Of a stretch of 64,000 bases of DNA, positions 25,346-37,500 are shown one piece after another. Position 1 is the stretch's first letter, and each line of letters begins with the position of its first letter. The notes beneath the pieces are model-generated. The model searched no databases, was not told where the DNA came from, and was given only the letters and a program-made list of their open reading frames with translations. The stretch comes from Acanthopleura granulata. Lineage: Eukaryota > Mollusca > Polyplacophora > Chitonida > Chitonidae. The DNA lies in the NCBI GenBank assembly GCA_016165875.1, contig JABBOT010000032.1, forward strand, positions 1,923,613 through 1,987,612. The letters are read 5' to 3'. A program made the position numbers and the translations under genes.

Positions 25346-25898
25346 AAAATTTCTCCTAGTGTTCATATTGTAGGGCTTATTACATGCCTTTCTGTAACAT
25401 GACAGGAGTAATATATTTTGCCATTTACTCGTTAATGTAGAACAACATATTGTCTCTGAAAGAATAACCTTTTTGATTACCCGTGATGCACATATCACAT
25501 ATGAAAATTTGAAAACGTCATGGCAGTAAAAAAGAAGAAAAAAAACATTGAAAGAATTGATCATCTGATGACAAAAGAGATAAACTATACATGGGATCTG
25601 AGAGTGATCCACAGCAATTCCCGCACTTATTTTTAATTTCTAGTATTCTTGAAACTTCGGTCATTACAGTTTAATATTTTATAATGAACCATTCTTGCAT
25701 TCACTGGATTTCATTTTCATACATGAGGAACAGTTGTCCTCCCAGAAAAAAATATTAAACAAAATAATATGAGTAAATATTTAGCACTTTGCCATCTGTA
25801 CATTTCCAAATAAGTCTACGCGATCGAGACCATTAGGATGCTGTTATACATTTCCCTTTGCTGAACAATGAGGACGCCTGTGTGTCAGAACTCAATGG

Positions 25899-25960
25899 AT
25901 TTATTTATGTGATTGTGGTTTTACGCCGTACTCAAGAATATTTCTCTTATACGACGGCGG
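25899..25960 (-). mobile_element. SINE family 1, 3'-end fragment
   Basis: Reads TTTACGCCGTACTCAAGAAT, ATTTCTCTTATACGACGGCG after a TTTATTTATG tail remnant, so the element is in minus orientation and only its 3' end remains. Confidence 0.8.
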
Positions 25961-26410
25961 GAACTCAATGGATAGCCGATAAGTGTAGAACCCTACCATG
26001 GGAATATTTCAGGACTTTTTTTAAAACCCGGAAAAAGTTACTGTCGTGAACACGCAAGTACAAACATACACGACTTGAACAATTAGAAACAATACGCGTT
26101 AAAAAAAAAGACAAAAACACAAAAAATGTTCAACATTCACAACGTTCAACGTTCACAAGCCCTTTCATGGATAATTCTTCTAGTTTTCTAAAACAGTGTT
26201 TAAAACATCTGTAAATAACTACAGCATCTCTTTCCAAACATGGTACAAGAGTGAAAACATGTTTGTTCTTTTGCTTTACTGTTTTTCCCTTTCAAAGCTT
26301 GCATCATATCTTTGTACAATGGGGAGTACTTCGAGTCTTGAACACTGAGATAGTACGTTTGAATGCCGCTTTCAGTATACATGATGATTATGGCTTAACG
26401 CCACATCGGT

Positions 26411-26530
26411 AGTATAGCAGCCACTTGGGAAGAATAGCAGCCACTTGGGCAATATAGCAGCCACCTGGATGGTATAGCAGCCACTTGGGAAGTATAGCAG
26501 CCACTCGGGCGGTATAGCAGCCACTTCGGC
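26411..26530. repeat. 20-bp minisatellite, six units
   Basis: Six units in perfect 20-bp register, consensus AGTATAGCAGCCACTTGGGA, followed by one degenerate unit (26531-26550). Confidence 0.93.
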
Positions 26531-27010
26531 ACTAGAAGCACCCACATCTCTGTGCCTTAAAAGAAACGATCATATTTAAATTTAAAGTTGTCTGACATGC
26601 AAGAAGGCTTTTAAGATAACAGGCTTAAATAGAAGACTGCAGCTTTTTAGCTGACACCCCTGCTCACATGCATGATTACACAAGTCAAGAGGCTGTTTTA
26701 CCCTACAGAGAACGTAGTAAAGTTGTTCGTGATGCCCCCAGGCAAGAGACTTCCGTCGGGTGAACCTTTCTTCATATGGCAACTCTTACGCTCCCAAACA
26801 GACACTCACTTCCAATGCAATATATGAGCTACGCACACTGATGTTTGAGGGTATTTTTGTATGAAAACAGAGAAAATGACCTTAAATTTGTATCAGAAAT
26901 TTCCTTTTCTTCAACAGATGTGTTCTGACTCCATTCCACATCTGGGCAACGCCGAGCCTTTCTACATGACTTTGTCAGGTGGCATCATATAAATAAAACG
27001 TCCCTAGGCC

Positions 27011-27074
27011 TATTTATGTATTTATTTATTTATTTAGCGCGCTAGCGCGCTAACCAACTGAACCACGGAGGCCC
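27011..27074 (-). mobile_element. SINE family 1 with tail joined directly to head
   Basis: TATTTATTTATTTATT (the reverse of the AAATAAAT tail) is followed at once by AGCGCGCTAGCGCGCTAACC, AACTGAACCACGGAGGCCCC (the tRNA-like head). The whole body is missing. Confidence 0.8.
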
Positions 27075-27904
27075 CAGAATGTCACTACGTACGACGTGTA
27101 TTCCATATCAGTTAATAAATATATTAATAAATGAAACAATTATTTCCAATTTCCTTCCAACTACAAAGCAGACTGCTCCCTGAAGGTGAAAATTTCGCGA
27201 GTACGTCGTTTAACAAGAATCAATAAAATGAGTAAATAAATAAATACTTATTGAATATGCGTCATGAATATACTTATTGAGTCACGTTTTGTGCCAGCTC
27301 ATTTTTATCTATTCGTGTTTTTGCAGAACAATTAACCTTGAAACAGGTACTTGCTGAGAGCTTAAATTTGCTCCATTATGTTGTACTATATATATAATAA
27401 ATATTAAAAAAAATAATTAAAACGGGTATATTAACAATTACAAACTTAAATCTTGGACAATTTCATTATTATGAGGCCAGAAGGCCTGATTATGCGTGGC
27501 TTTGGCTTTGCATAACTTTCTCGGCTGACACAGTTCGCTGGAAACGTACGACAGTGGATGTTGTTCATATATAGGGTTTGTGCTCTTTAGCACATGGCTT
27601 AGTCCATGACATTCTTATTTATTGTATACTGATCCCCAATGGCATCGATGGACAAAAAGAATAGATAGGTCACGTGTGGGAAATATGCTGGTGAAAGAAG
27701 GGTGTTCCACCACAGATACTCCTGTTTCTAATACAATACATTGCCGTCGTGTATGTTAAGAATTTACCGTGATATTATATCGATCACATTTATATGCTTT
27801 ACCCTCAAATCCAAACTTAATCCACTATCAGTTAACTTAATTCGTCACTCTTTACCTAAAGCCTGTGGCAAAGGCTTTACAAAAATCTTTACAAATCAGT
27901 TGTA

Positions 27905-28010
27905 CTGTTTTGGTAAGTGTGGTGTCGATAAACAAATATGTATCTCAGCTACACTTCGATTGCAACTGTTCCAAGGTAGAAATCACACTCAAGATGAACA
28001 TTCAGCCCCT
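27905..28010 (+). pseudogene. Fragment of the RNase H-bearing LINE family
   Basis: GGTGTCGATAAACAAATATG, TATCTCAGCTACACTTCGAT and TGCAACTGTTCCAAGG match, in plus orientation, the region that is on the minus strand near 24.75-24.84 and 59.55-59.64 kb. Confidence 0.6.
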
Positions 28011-29723
28011 AGCCCCTTGTTAAGCGGAATGAAACACAATTGTCAGTCTCACTCTTCAGGTAAGCTTTAGTGTATATTATTAAGGAATTCTTATTTTTAG
28101 TTCAACATGTGCACATAATGTAGAGGAGATTAGCAATCTGTAAAAGTGTTTTTGTTACATGTTGCCCCAAATTTACTTGCCTAACAAAAAAGGTAAATGT
28201 ATCTTTTCTAAGCATAGTTGTAAGCTGTACGTCCTGGAAATACTCATTCAGCCATCATTTGAACCAGATGATCAGTCGGCTAATTTGTTGATAAATCTGC
28301 CCAACTGGAAATCAATCGGCTAAGCTGGTAGCCATGTAAGCACATGGGTCGTCAGTTGACTTGGAAAAGAATCTGCCAACCTGAATACTATACAGTTGTG
28401 TAACCCACCAACCTGTCGGCAAGGTAAGAAGTCGCTTAATTCACTGCTGCTCTGCCAGCGTATGGTGACCTATCGAAAGCCCATCTCTCCATCAGGCGGT
28501 TTGTAAATATGCTTAACAGATAATCTCTAGTCCTCCAGTCTCCTCATCAATTTATCAGCAGATCGTTTTGTGGTCCAGTTAAGGTTGTTGGAAATCCTTC
28601 TGTTGATTGAACTGTCCGCCAGTTAATCGATCAATCAAGTCTGGGCCAAATTGTAGGCCTGTTAATCAGTGGAGCAATATTTCAATTAGTTTATTTATGG
28701 ACTTATGTGTGGATCAGGTCTTTGGGTCAACCAATTAACCAATCAATCGATCAATCTGTTCAAGGAGTCAGTTAACTCCTCTTTTAACTTTTTAATCAAT
28801 ATGACCAAATATACTATGGCTCCATCAGTCGGTTTAATCATCGAACAATGCCTGATTTTGTTAATGAATCGATTAATCTGTCGACCAGTTCACTGTGAAG
28901 TCGGTCACACAATTGGTCCGTCGGTTAAACACTGGTCCAGTTTGTCAAGACGTTAACTGATATTCAGTTACTTAGAATGCATTATTGGGCCTAACCAGCT
29001 AATCATTCTAATTTTGTTAGTGACTTGGTCGGTGTTTTAAGTCATCATTTAATCGGTTAGTTACTTAACCAGCCAATCAGCCTGTAAACATGTTGAGGAG
29101 TTTGTCAAATCAGTCAACCGGGCAATCTATTTACCACATAAACAGTAGGTTTATCTGTCACTCTTAAAGGTAAATATGTTTTAATCAGCCGATCGATTTC
29201 CTGATCGTTGAGTTTTTTTTAACCAGTAAAGTAATCGGTAAGTTTCTACATTGATTAATTAGTCAGTTAAACTGTCTAGTTAACAACTGTCTTCATCGGT
29301 TGGAACATTTCATCAAATGACCAGTCCATGGACAAGTTTATCAGCCGGCCAAACTGCCGGCCATTTATTTAAAAAGGCCAATTTAATTCAAATGCTAATG
29401 CTATTTAATTATGTAGTGTTAAGTTAATTAATCAATCTGTCACTCGCTCCAACCAATTCGCCAGTATTCACAATCAGTTAATGTATATTCTTATATGTCT
29501 ATTAGTCAATCAACCTCCAGTTAAACAATCTTCCAGTATATTGTTCATTTACTGAATCGGCGAGCCTATGGAGGTTTTGTAATCAACCATTGTGTCCACT
29601 AGTAAGCCAACCTTTCGACAAGGCAGGTAATCTGTCGACCAGTTATCCAATCGAGTTGCCCACCAGCGTACAGTATCATTAACCATCAACATTCTAGTCA
29701 GTGGATCAGTGTTTAACTGTCTA

Positions 29724-29870
29724 GCTGTTTATTTATTTCATTAGTGTTTTACGCCGTACTCAACAATATTTCCTTTCCGGACGGGGACCAACATTATGGT
29801 GGGAGGAAACCGGGCAGATCCCGGGGGAAACACATAGCCATCATTAAGTTGCTTAAAGGTCTTCCCAAGT
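29724..29870 (-). mobile_element. SINE family 1, partial
   Basis: Reverse orientation: tail remnant TTTATTTATTTCATT, then GTGTTTTACGCCGTACTCAA, ACATTATGGTGGGAGGAAAC, CGGGCAGATCCCGGGGGAAA. The head is missing. Confidence 0.88.
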
Positions 29871-30055
29871 AACACCAGACAATTAATTCATCTCTCAACC
29901 AGCCCACCAAAGACACAGTCAACAAGTCAACCATTATTTCACACTATCACTCCAAACCAGTCCGCTAATCAAGCAGTCTGAGATCCAGTCCAGCAGTAGA
30001 AATATTTGTAAATCAAATGACCAATCTGTCAATCACTCATCCTGTATCAATCTGC

Positions 30056-30185
30056 TATTTATTTTTTTACTTATTTGATTAATGTTTTACGCCGTACTCA
30101 AGATATTTCACTTATACGACGGCGGCCAGAATTATGGTGGGAGGAAACCGGACAGATCCGGGGGAAAGCCCACGACCATTTGCAC
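30056..30185 (-). mobile_element. SINE family 1, partial
   Basis: Reverse orientation: TTTTACGCCGTACTCAAGAT, TTATACGACGGCGGCCAGAA, GGTGGGAGGAAACCGGACAG, CCACGACCATTTGCACG. The head is missing. Confidence 0.88.
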
Positions 30186-30189
30186 GTTC

Positions 30190-31354
30190 CTATCTATCTG
30201 CTAGTCAGTTAGCCAATCTATCAGTCAGCTGTCGTTCATAAGTATGTGAATCCGTTTATCAATGCAAACCCGCCTGTGCACAAGTTAACGAAGTTGCAAG
30301 CCAGTTGCTAGTCAACTGATCAACCTGTTAAACAATAAACTCTGCCGCAAATACAGAATTTTTAACTGACTTTTATTGCTGTGATGTAATTTCCTTTCAT
30401 ATATGAAGGAGATTTGCCCAGAAGGCTTTGGACTTTCGTACACTGTTCGTAAGCCCCAGGATGGCTGTTTCTCAAAGCGGTCGTAGTGTTAAGCCGGTCG
30501 CAAGTACGAAGGCGGTGTGTGCCTTCAGTATAGGTTGTCATGACGATTAGGCGGGCGTTGCGATCCTCTTGAGAGACAGCTTGCTGGGTCGGCTGAGGTG
30601 TGCTTAAGGCTGTCGTAACTACTCAGTTTGTCCCGGGTCACCGACATCAGTCCCTGAAACAGAGCCTTTTACATTACGGTTTGATATAGAAAGTGGACAT
30701 AATCCAACGATATCTAGTTTGATTCACTGCAACACAGTGCTAGGTAGTTTGACGCATAAACCGGAGAAAACCAGGCGAAATCTAATTTCACATATATTTT
30801 GTCGTCCAGTTTGACACGCAGCCGGGGCATATATATCACCTTTTCCTTTATGGCAAAGAGAACGCCCTTCCAAAAACGACCTATTTCCAAAACAAACTAA
30901 TATACCAGCGTCCAACAGTTCTAACGACCATGCGACATGTGATACTTAAACAGGAAATATAGTTGATGACGTGACGTGAGAACCAGTCACTTAATTTTTA
31001 CAGAAGACAGTCCATATTCTATGTATGACAACCAATTCAAATTTAAAATTCCAAGACCTTGAACATAAGTGGTGAATCTTGGCGCACAATACCTCATTTC
31101 CATAACTTATCGTGTCTAATACAATTTAGTATTACGTGTTGTGTACGTGTGTTGGCCTCCTCCGTGTGATGAGGTAGTTGACCCAAACCCATTTCGACGT
31201 CAAACAACATGATTTATGCAGAGTATATAGTTTACAGGTTCCTTTATGTAAAGCAGGTTGCTTCTGATTTTCTACCGTTGTCTTTATCCTGAGCAGATTT
31301 CGTCGATGAAGCCGATTTGCATATGTAGAAACTCAACTGTAGGCCAAAACTTAC
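30190..31354. other. Stretch just downstream of the SRCR exons, nothing recognised
   Basis: The last SRCR exon needs another exon below 31355, but no minus-strand acceptor plus ORF here is convincing. The minus ORF at 30724-30915 has no family match that I can see. Confidence 0.4.
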
Positions 31355-31527
31355 CGGAAACGTTAGAACACGCCAACCCTAAATCGTTTTCGTGATAACA
31401 ATAATGTCTTCCCCACCCAGAGTGCTGGCACTGGGAAATATTCGTCTCATTCCCGACACAGTGTATCCCAGCAGTCCAAATCGGTCCTTTAGTCCCTTCA
31501 TAGGCTTTAATCAAGGGATGGCCATAC
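31355..31527 (-). CDS. SRCR domain 6, second-half exon
   Basis: The exon is 173 bp, from acceptor TTGTAACAG to donor TCCG|GTAAGT. It reads RYGHPLIKAYEGTKGPIWTA, then IHCVGNETNISQC, then HYCYHENDLGLACSNVS. C5 to C8 are complete. The consensus donor means that at least one more exon lies downstream (below 31.35 kb); I could not identify it. Confidence 0.88.
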
Positions 31528-34500
31528 CTGTTACAAAGCAATAAAATTTAACCACGTGACAGACTGAAAGAGGCCTATAGAACACTCATAGAAAATAGGT
31601 TCATTTAATTTTAAGACTCCATAATATGTTAACTGTCTCGCTTCGCCTAGGGAAATATAGTAAAACTACAAGAACATTTCATAGTTCGAGCTACTGATTT
31701 AAGTGAATTCCACGGGTGTTTGTTTTTTAGTGTTTTTCATGCGTCTTTGGTAAGAGGCCTTCTACGCGTATATGATGTTGTATAAAACCGAACTAAATGA
31801 CATTGTGGCTTTATGCTTTATGCTTGTGGCGGGGGGGAGAGGGGGGAGAGGGGGGGCATACCGCCAGTGCTGAGGCCACTGGAACCTCATGCCGAAGATA
31901 CCAGGCATGACACCTCACCCAGTCACATTATACTGACACCGGGCCGACCAGGCCTGTTTCCTTGCTCTGACCTCACAGTGTCGAGCGTGAAGCGAGGAAG
32001 CAACAAGTACAACTTTCTTCTTTGGTATGACCAGACTAGGGTTAGATTCCGGACCTCGAGACCATGACGCGGGCGCTCTAATCACAAGGCCACCACCCGA
32101 TTTGTACATTGACATATTATGACATAGAACATGTATATTACAGACCTATAAGTCAATCTGAAAAGGGTTGTTAAATATCTTTTTAATGATTTCCTATACA
32201 CGTATTTTAGAAGGTAGACTACCTGTAACCAAGGAAGCGACAAAGAGTGTTGGTGGTTTCGAATGAATAACCTTCATCACATATGGTCCCCCATACACCG
32301 CTGAAGAAGACTTCCAAACGCCCTGTCAGACCAGTTGCTGTTTTCTCACCACCAACAAGTCTTAAAGGATATGTTTCTGAAAATAATATTTTCATCCGGT
32401 GCATTTGACAAAAAAAATTCATATCACCTCAGGGAATAAATGGATGAAATGTCTTTAAAACTCAACACACTACATCACACATCAGGCACCAGTACCATCC
32501 GATGGTGGTGGAACCATTTGCCGGACGACCAGTTTGTGGGCCGTATTCCACATGATTTTCTCTCATAAAAAAGAGACAAAGCATTTCATTAAATAATACT
32601 TCCAAGATATCGAAAAGAATTCCTCAAGGAAAAGAAGGTGATCCATGGTTATTTCTTTCCTTGTCTTTACACTTAGGGTATACATGTACACACTCTCCTA
32701 AAACGCATATGTAAAATATCCACATTCTCCAAGTGGTGAAATGATACAAGATATTATATGTTGTAAAACATGTATGCCAAGATGGTAACATGTTACGATG
32801 AGTGATATTTGCTCGCAGGTTGTAGCATAATACTAAATTACAAAAGGTTTAACATTTATAATGCGAAAACACATCACCGGAAATTGTTATTTTGACGTAA
32901 GATATTTTGAAATTATTTCAACTTCCTAAACATTTTGTAGAGTGTAGAATTTCTAACATTTTACAATGTGTTAATATATGACAAAATACTTTCCTTCCAC
33001 CACCCCTGCCAGATGGACGTATTTAACATTATTACGGTCATAGATAAGATCTCAGATTCACAGGAATGCATATGGCAGTTTTACGCCGTGTGATATTGGT
33101 TATAGTTACTCCGAGTGTCTACCTGCACTGATATTCTTAAAGCCGCCCAAACTTACCACAAACAAATGACACCCAGCATGTATTAGCGCCGACTGTAAGT
33201 TATTTCGTTGCACATTTCTAGTTACTGTTTACACGTGGCCAACAGCAGGAGTGATACAGAATTTCAAGAAGTCCAGTTCAAACTTAACGAGCTTAATTAT
33301 GTAAGCAACCTTAATAATTAAAGATATGCTCTTTTTTACTTGAAAGATCGTTACTCTTTCGACAGAGTTTGTTTGCTTTATCCGCCAGTGTCTAGCATCA
33401 CATTCAACATCAATTTGGTCCTATCGCGTTGATTCTTGCATGTGGAAAACCTGTGAATTAATAGTGCCGAGGACACAAGCAAACGGGCACTATTTATTCA
33501 GTTTATTGACAGGAGGCCGGTGAGGAGCCAGTCCATTCCGTCTCAACATTCAGCCCCAGCGACAAGCGAGTATCGAAACAAGGTCTTTGATGCAAACAGA
33601 CTCCGGTTAAGACCGCACCAGTTTCGGTGCAATGGAAACGCACGCTGTACAATCACACAATAAAGAGTTTTGACAGCTTAGCCATTTCCTGATCCGAACA
33701 CAGCTACGGGGGTAAATTGTCTGATGTAAACGTCGACAGAGTAACAGTTAGGACATATTTGTAGGGAGGTATTGTTTCCTTGAAGCTTGTAATAAATCGG
33801 AAGGTATAAATGTAGTATATTACAAGATATGCTTGTGTCCACATTTTGTTACGTTCGAATTTATAAAAGCGCAAACAGGTAACTAACAGCTGTAACCTTA
33901 CCCTTTGGTTTGTTTGTGCACACTAAGCCTACGTCATTGGTGTGGTAACATGAAGTCCTTCCCCATGGGCCGTGAACACACTGAGAAATGTCAGTCTCAT
34001 TCCCCAAGCAATTTACGTTTGACAACCAGATCGGCCCGGTCCCTCCTTCAAACGGGGCATTTCTCTGTACATAGCCTCGGCTGTAGTGAAATAATCAAAT
34101 TAAAATAAACAATACAGGACGAAAACAAAGACTACATACATTCTTCCTGAATCGTATCCTGTCCCCTGTTATGGTATGTGGTCTCTAAGAAATGTAGCAC
34201 AGTACTTAAAATGTTACACAGCACAATGTACAGTATTTAAAAACAAATATGTCAGAAAATTCCCATTGGTTTCTTTGTGTTGGCGAGCAAGGTTACACAA
34301 AGAACATGTATCTTCAAGCTTATCGGCTATCACTGACCACGCACTATTACTATCCAGCATTGTTGTTGTGTTTTAATACGTTGACGTAATAAGACTACTG
34401 GAAGTGACACGTTCACAAACATCTTCACTGAAACAAAATCGAGAGACTAGCGTAGAACTGTCACAGTTTAGGAAGATCAGACAAAGAAGAAAAAATGCGT

Positions 34501-37500
34501 TCGTTGTGCGCACAGTAGTATGCATATAACGTTACTAGATTTTTGGGGTTCCTTACGTGAAAATGACTTTGTCATAAATAACAGTGAAAGGTAAATTATT
34601 TCTGCGCATGCTCAGAAGGAATTTCACAGCATCTTGCTCAGTTTCCCTAAAAAAAAAATCAACGCCCGAGAAACGATATTCGTTAAAAAACTTCCTGCAT
34701 ATAACCAACATGAGATTAATGATGTGCGTTTCACTTGATCTTCGAATCCAGCCACTAATACAGATATTACAACTGTTTGTAGTGACATTCATTTGACAGT
34801 TGTGATATTTGTCTCTTTTATATCAGTTTCGGTGTACATACAAGTGATCCGGTGTTTTCGCAAGGCAAATGAACGTTGTCATTTAACAAACAGCAATCAT
34901 CAAGCAAGCTGTTCGGACATTGCTATGGAAGAACATTGAGGCATTCTCTTCGTCGAGCGCTTTATTCTTTACTTGCACTGGAGAGTGACGCTTAATTTTG
35001 CCGTCAAGCCAACACATCGTTTTCTCTGAACAAGGTCAGAACATTGAACAGAATGCGAATTGAACATTTTATGTTAAAATATTGTTTTTTGGTTCAAGAT
35101 CTGTGTATCCACAGGTTACGCCGATAAATAAACTCCATGCAGTCCACGGAGTATGTTGTAAACATTCCTGCTTGTACTAGGACTCCCAGTCATCTTAAAT
35201 GTGTGAGCGGAGGTAGACATGTAGCAAATAAAATGTCATGTTGTCAAGTTGTCGACCATTTCGATTTCAGACGCAGAAAGTGAGACAACGATGGTAGCAC
35301 TTTGCAGAATAATGATGGAAACAATGTGTTATACCATATCCAATGTTGGTCAGTGGCCCTACCACCACCTTTTTATTTTTTGTTTTATGGTTGAGATAGG
35401 ATGTCAAAAATTAGATCAAAACGTCCAGCGACTTAGTTGTTTTTGGCAGCCAAAGGCTTCAGACGAGACAATGTCAGTGACAGTTGTCTGGATTATTAAA
35501 TCGCCCTTGTATCAAAACCTATCGCAGATGTAATCTTAAAATAACTCTGTCGCAAGTACAGAAATCTGTTATATGCACATTATTATGGACGCCGAAATGC
35601 ATACATATTTAATAATGTCATCTCAGTCAAATTTCACTGAAAACGAAAGCTGATCTCCATGGCGTCTTGTTACTATTTAGATCTGAATAATTAGATGCTT
35701 ACAGTCCGTCCGGTGGGGTACCCTTGAAAGGAGCGGTAAAACCGTTGTACCTTTCCAAATCATCGTTTCTAGTCTCAAAGACGTGAAGTATAAGAAAAGG
35801 AATCGACTGTGGTTCCCCCTAAACAAGGGGAAGAATTCGAGTGGACGAAAAACGGGAGGCTTTGAATATAAATGTCTGCCAAAATCGTAGGTTTGAAGGT
35901 TTCTGATCCAGTACTTGATTCTTTGCTCTACTAATCGTAGACCAGAAGATGATATGTATTAGCAAGTTGTCCGTCGTCCGTCCATGTGTCTGTCTGTAGG
36001 GCGTTTGCTAACTTTTACTTCAAAATGCCTCTCCTCTAACAGTTTTTGGCCCACTTCAACGAAACGTGGTTCAAGTGTAGACTACATCACGATAGATAAT
36101 TCGTAGTATCATGATTTGTAGCATTGATGACCGGTTGTCCGTCTGTCTCTCCGTTCATCCACCATGTTAACATTTCTTTGAAAACGCTACTCCTCCTACA
36201 GTTTTTCTACTCTGAACTCCTACAGTTTAGGTCATTTCAATAAAATTTGGTAGACTAGATCAAGGCACATAATTCGTAGTATCGATTTTCCGTATCGATG
36301 ATTGGTTGCCCTCTGCCTGTCCCTTTATCCGTGATGATAACCTCTTTCATCCCTTTAATCGCCCCTCCTACTGTTTTTGTCCAATTTTAAGGAAACTAGG
36401 TTGGAGTGTGGACTACAAATTCCGATTCATGTAAGTGTTCTTTTTGTCTTATGGGAACATTTTGCATGTGCGTCGCTCTCAGTATAACGTTTTGTAGGTA
36501 GATCATGCATATTTCTGTATCATAACTGTAACCAAAAATGCCACAAAGACGCGATTTAAACACATACACATGTTGAATATTATAATATGTAATATTAAAG
36601 TCATATTGGCAGTTACACATGTATTTAGATGCTACCTGTATCCGAGGATGCGACAAAGGGTAACTGCTGAGGTGGGCGTGAAACTGTCACCACACACTGT
36701 TCCCCAGGTGCCGCTGAAGAAGACTTCCAAACGTCCAGTTAGAGTGGTTGCGGTTTTCTCACCATGGACGAGTCTTATATCATAAGTCTCTGCAACTAAA
36801 TTTGAATTCGATGTGAATATTGTCCTGAAATTATTTCAATAACATAGCCACACGTACTTTAAAATGTGTGTACAACTCAGCACTGTTGTTTCAAATAACC
36901 ATCATTCTGAAGACACCAGAAACAGGCCAAGATATAACAAATATTATTATTCCATTCTCACTTTGTCCACACTGGATATAACCAACAACAGTTATGACAC
37001 ACCTGTAACAAAAGCTGTTCATACACAAGATACACGTAGCTAATTATAAATCATATTTAAACGCATCTGGAATACCAGTTCTTTGATTTTATTTAATGAC
37101 TCGATAAAAATACATGTATCTATGAACAAATGTAATCATACACCGGGGGGAAGCGATCGACTATCACAGCCAATTTTAGACTAGGGCCCAAGGGCTGTAT
37201 AGGCTCGGAGACGCATTCTGATCAACAGTAATCCACTAAAGTGAAAAACTGAAAATGCATTATGGAGGAAGGAAGCCGGGCAGAGCCCTGGGGAAACCGA
37301 CGACCATCCCCATGTTGCTGGCAGACCTTCCCTCGTAAGGCCGGAGAGGAAGACAGCATTAGCTGTATTTGATCTCACAGCATTTGGGGGAGGCTTCTGG
37401 GTTATTAAAGATTGCATTGGTGTCGAATAACAAAACACAAATGTTTGACTCTAGCCTTACCTGTGGGCGCGTTGGAGCAGAACAGTGGAATGCCATACAT

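Larger units (their letters stand above)
25350..27005. other. Non-coding stretch containing a minisatellite and a SINE fragment
   Basis: No supported gene. ORFs at 25313-25612 and 26582-26782 (minus) have no recognised domain. The SINE fragment (25899-25960) and minisatellite (26411-26530) are listed separately. Confidence 0.5.
28250..30330. repeat. 2-kb field of diverged AATC / AGTC / GGTTA words
   Basis: The stretch is built from short words such as CCAATTAACCAATCAATCGA, TCAATCTGTC, CAGTCGGTTTAATC, GCCAATCAGCCTGT and AACCAGTTATCCAATCG with constant spacer-like variation, and no exact period survives. Two SINEs are inserted (29724-29870, 30056-30185). It reads like an ancient tetranucleotide or short-unit satellite. 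The ORF at 28705-28956 is a product of this composition. Confidence 0.6.

Noticed and set aside
26411..26530. CRISPR-like array
   Set aside because: Units are contiguous 20-bp repeats without unique spacers, in a eukaryotic genome; a minisatellite.
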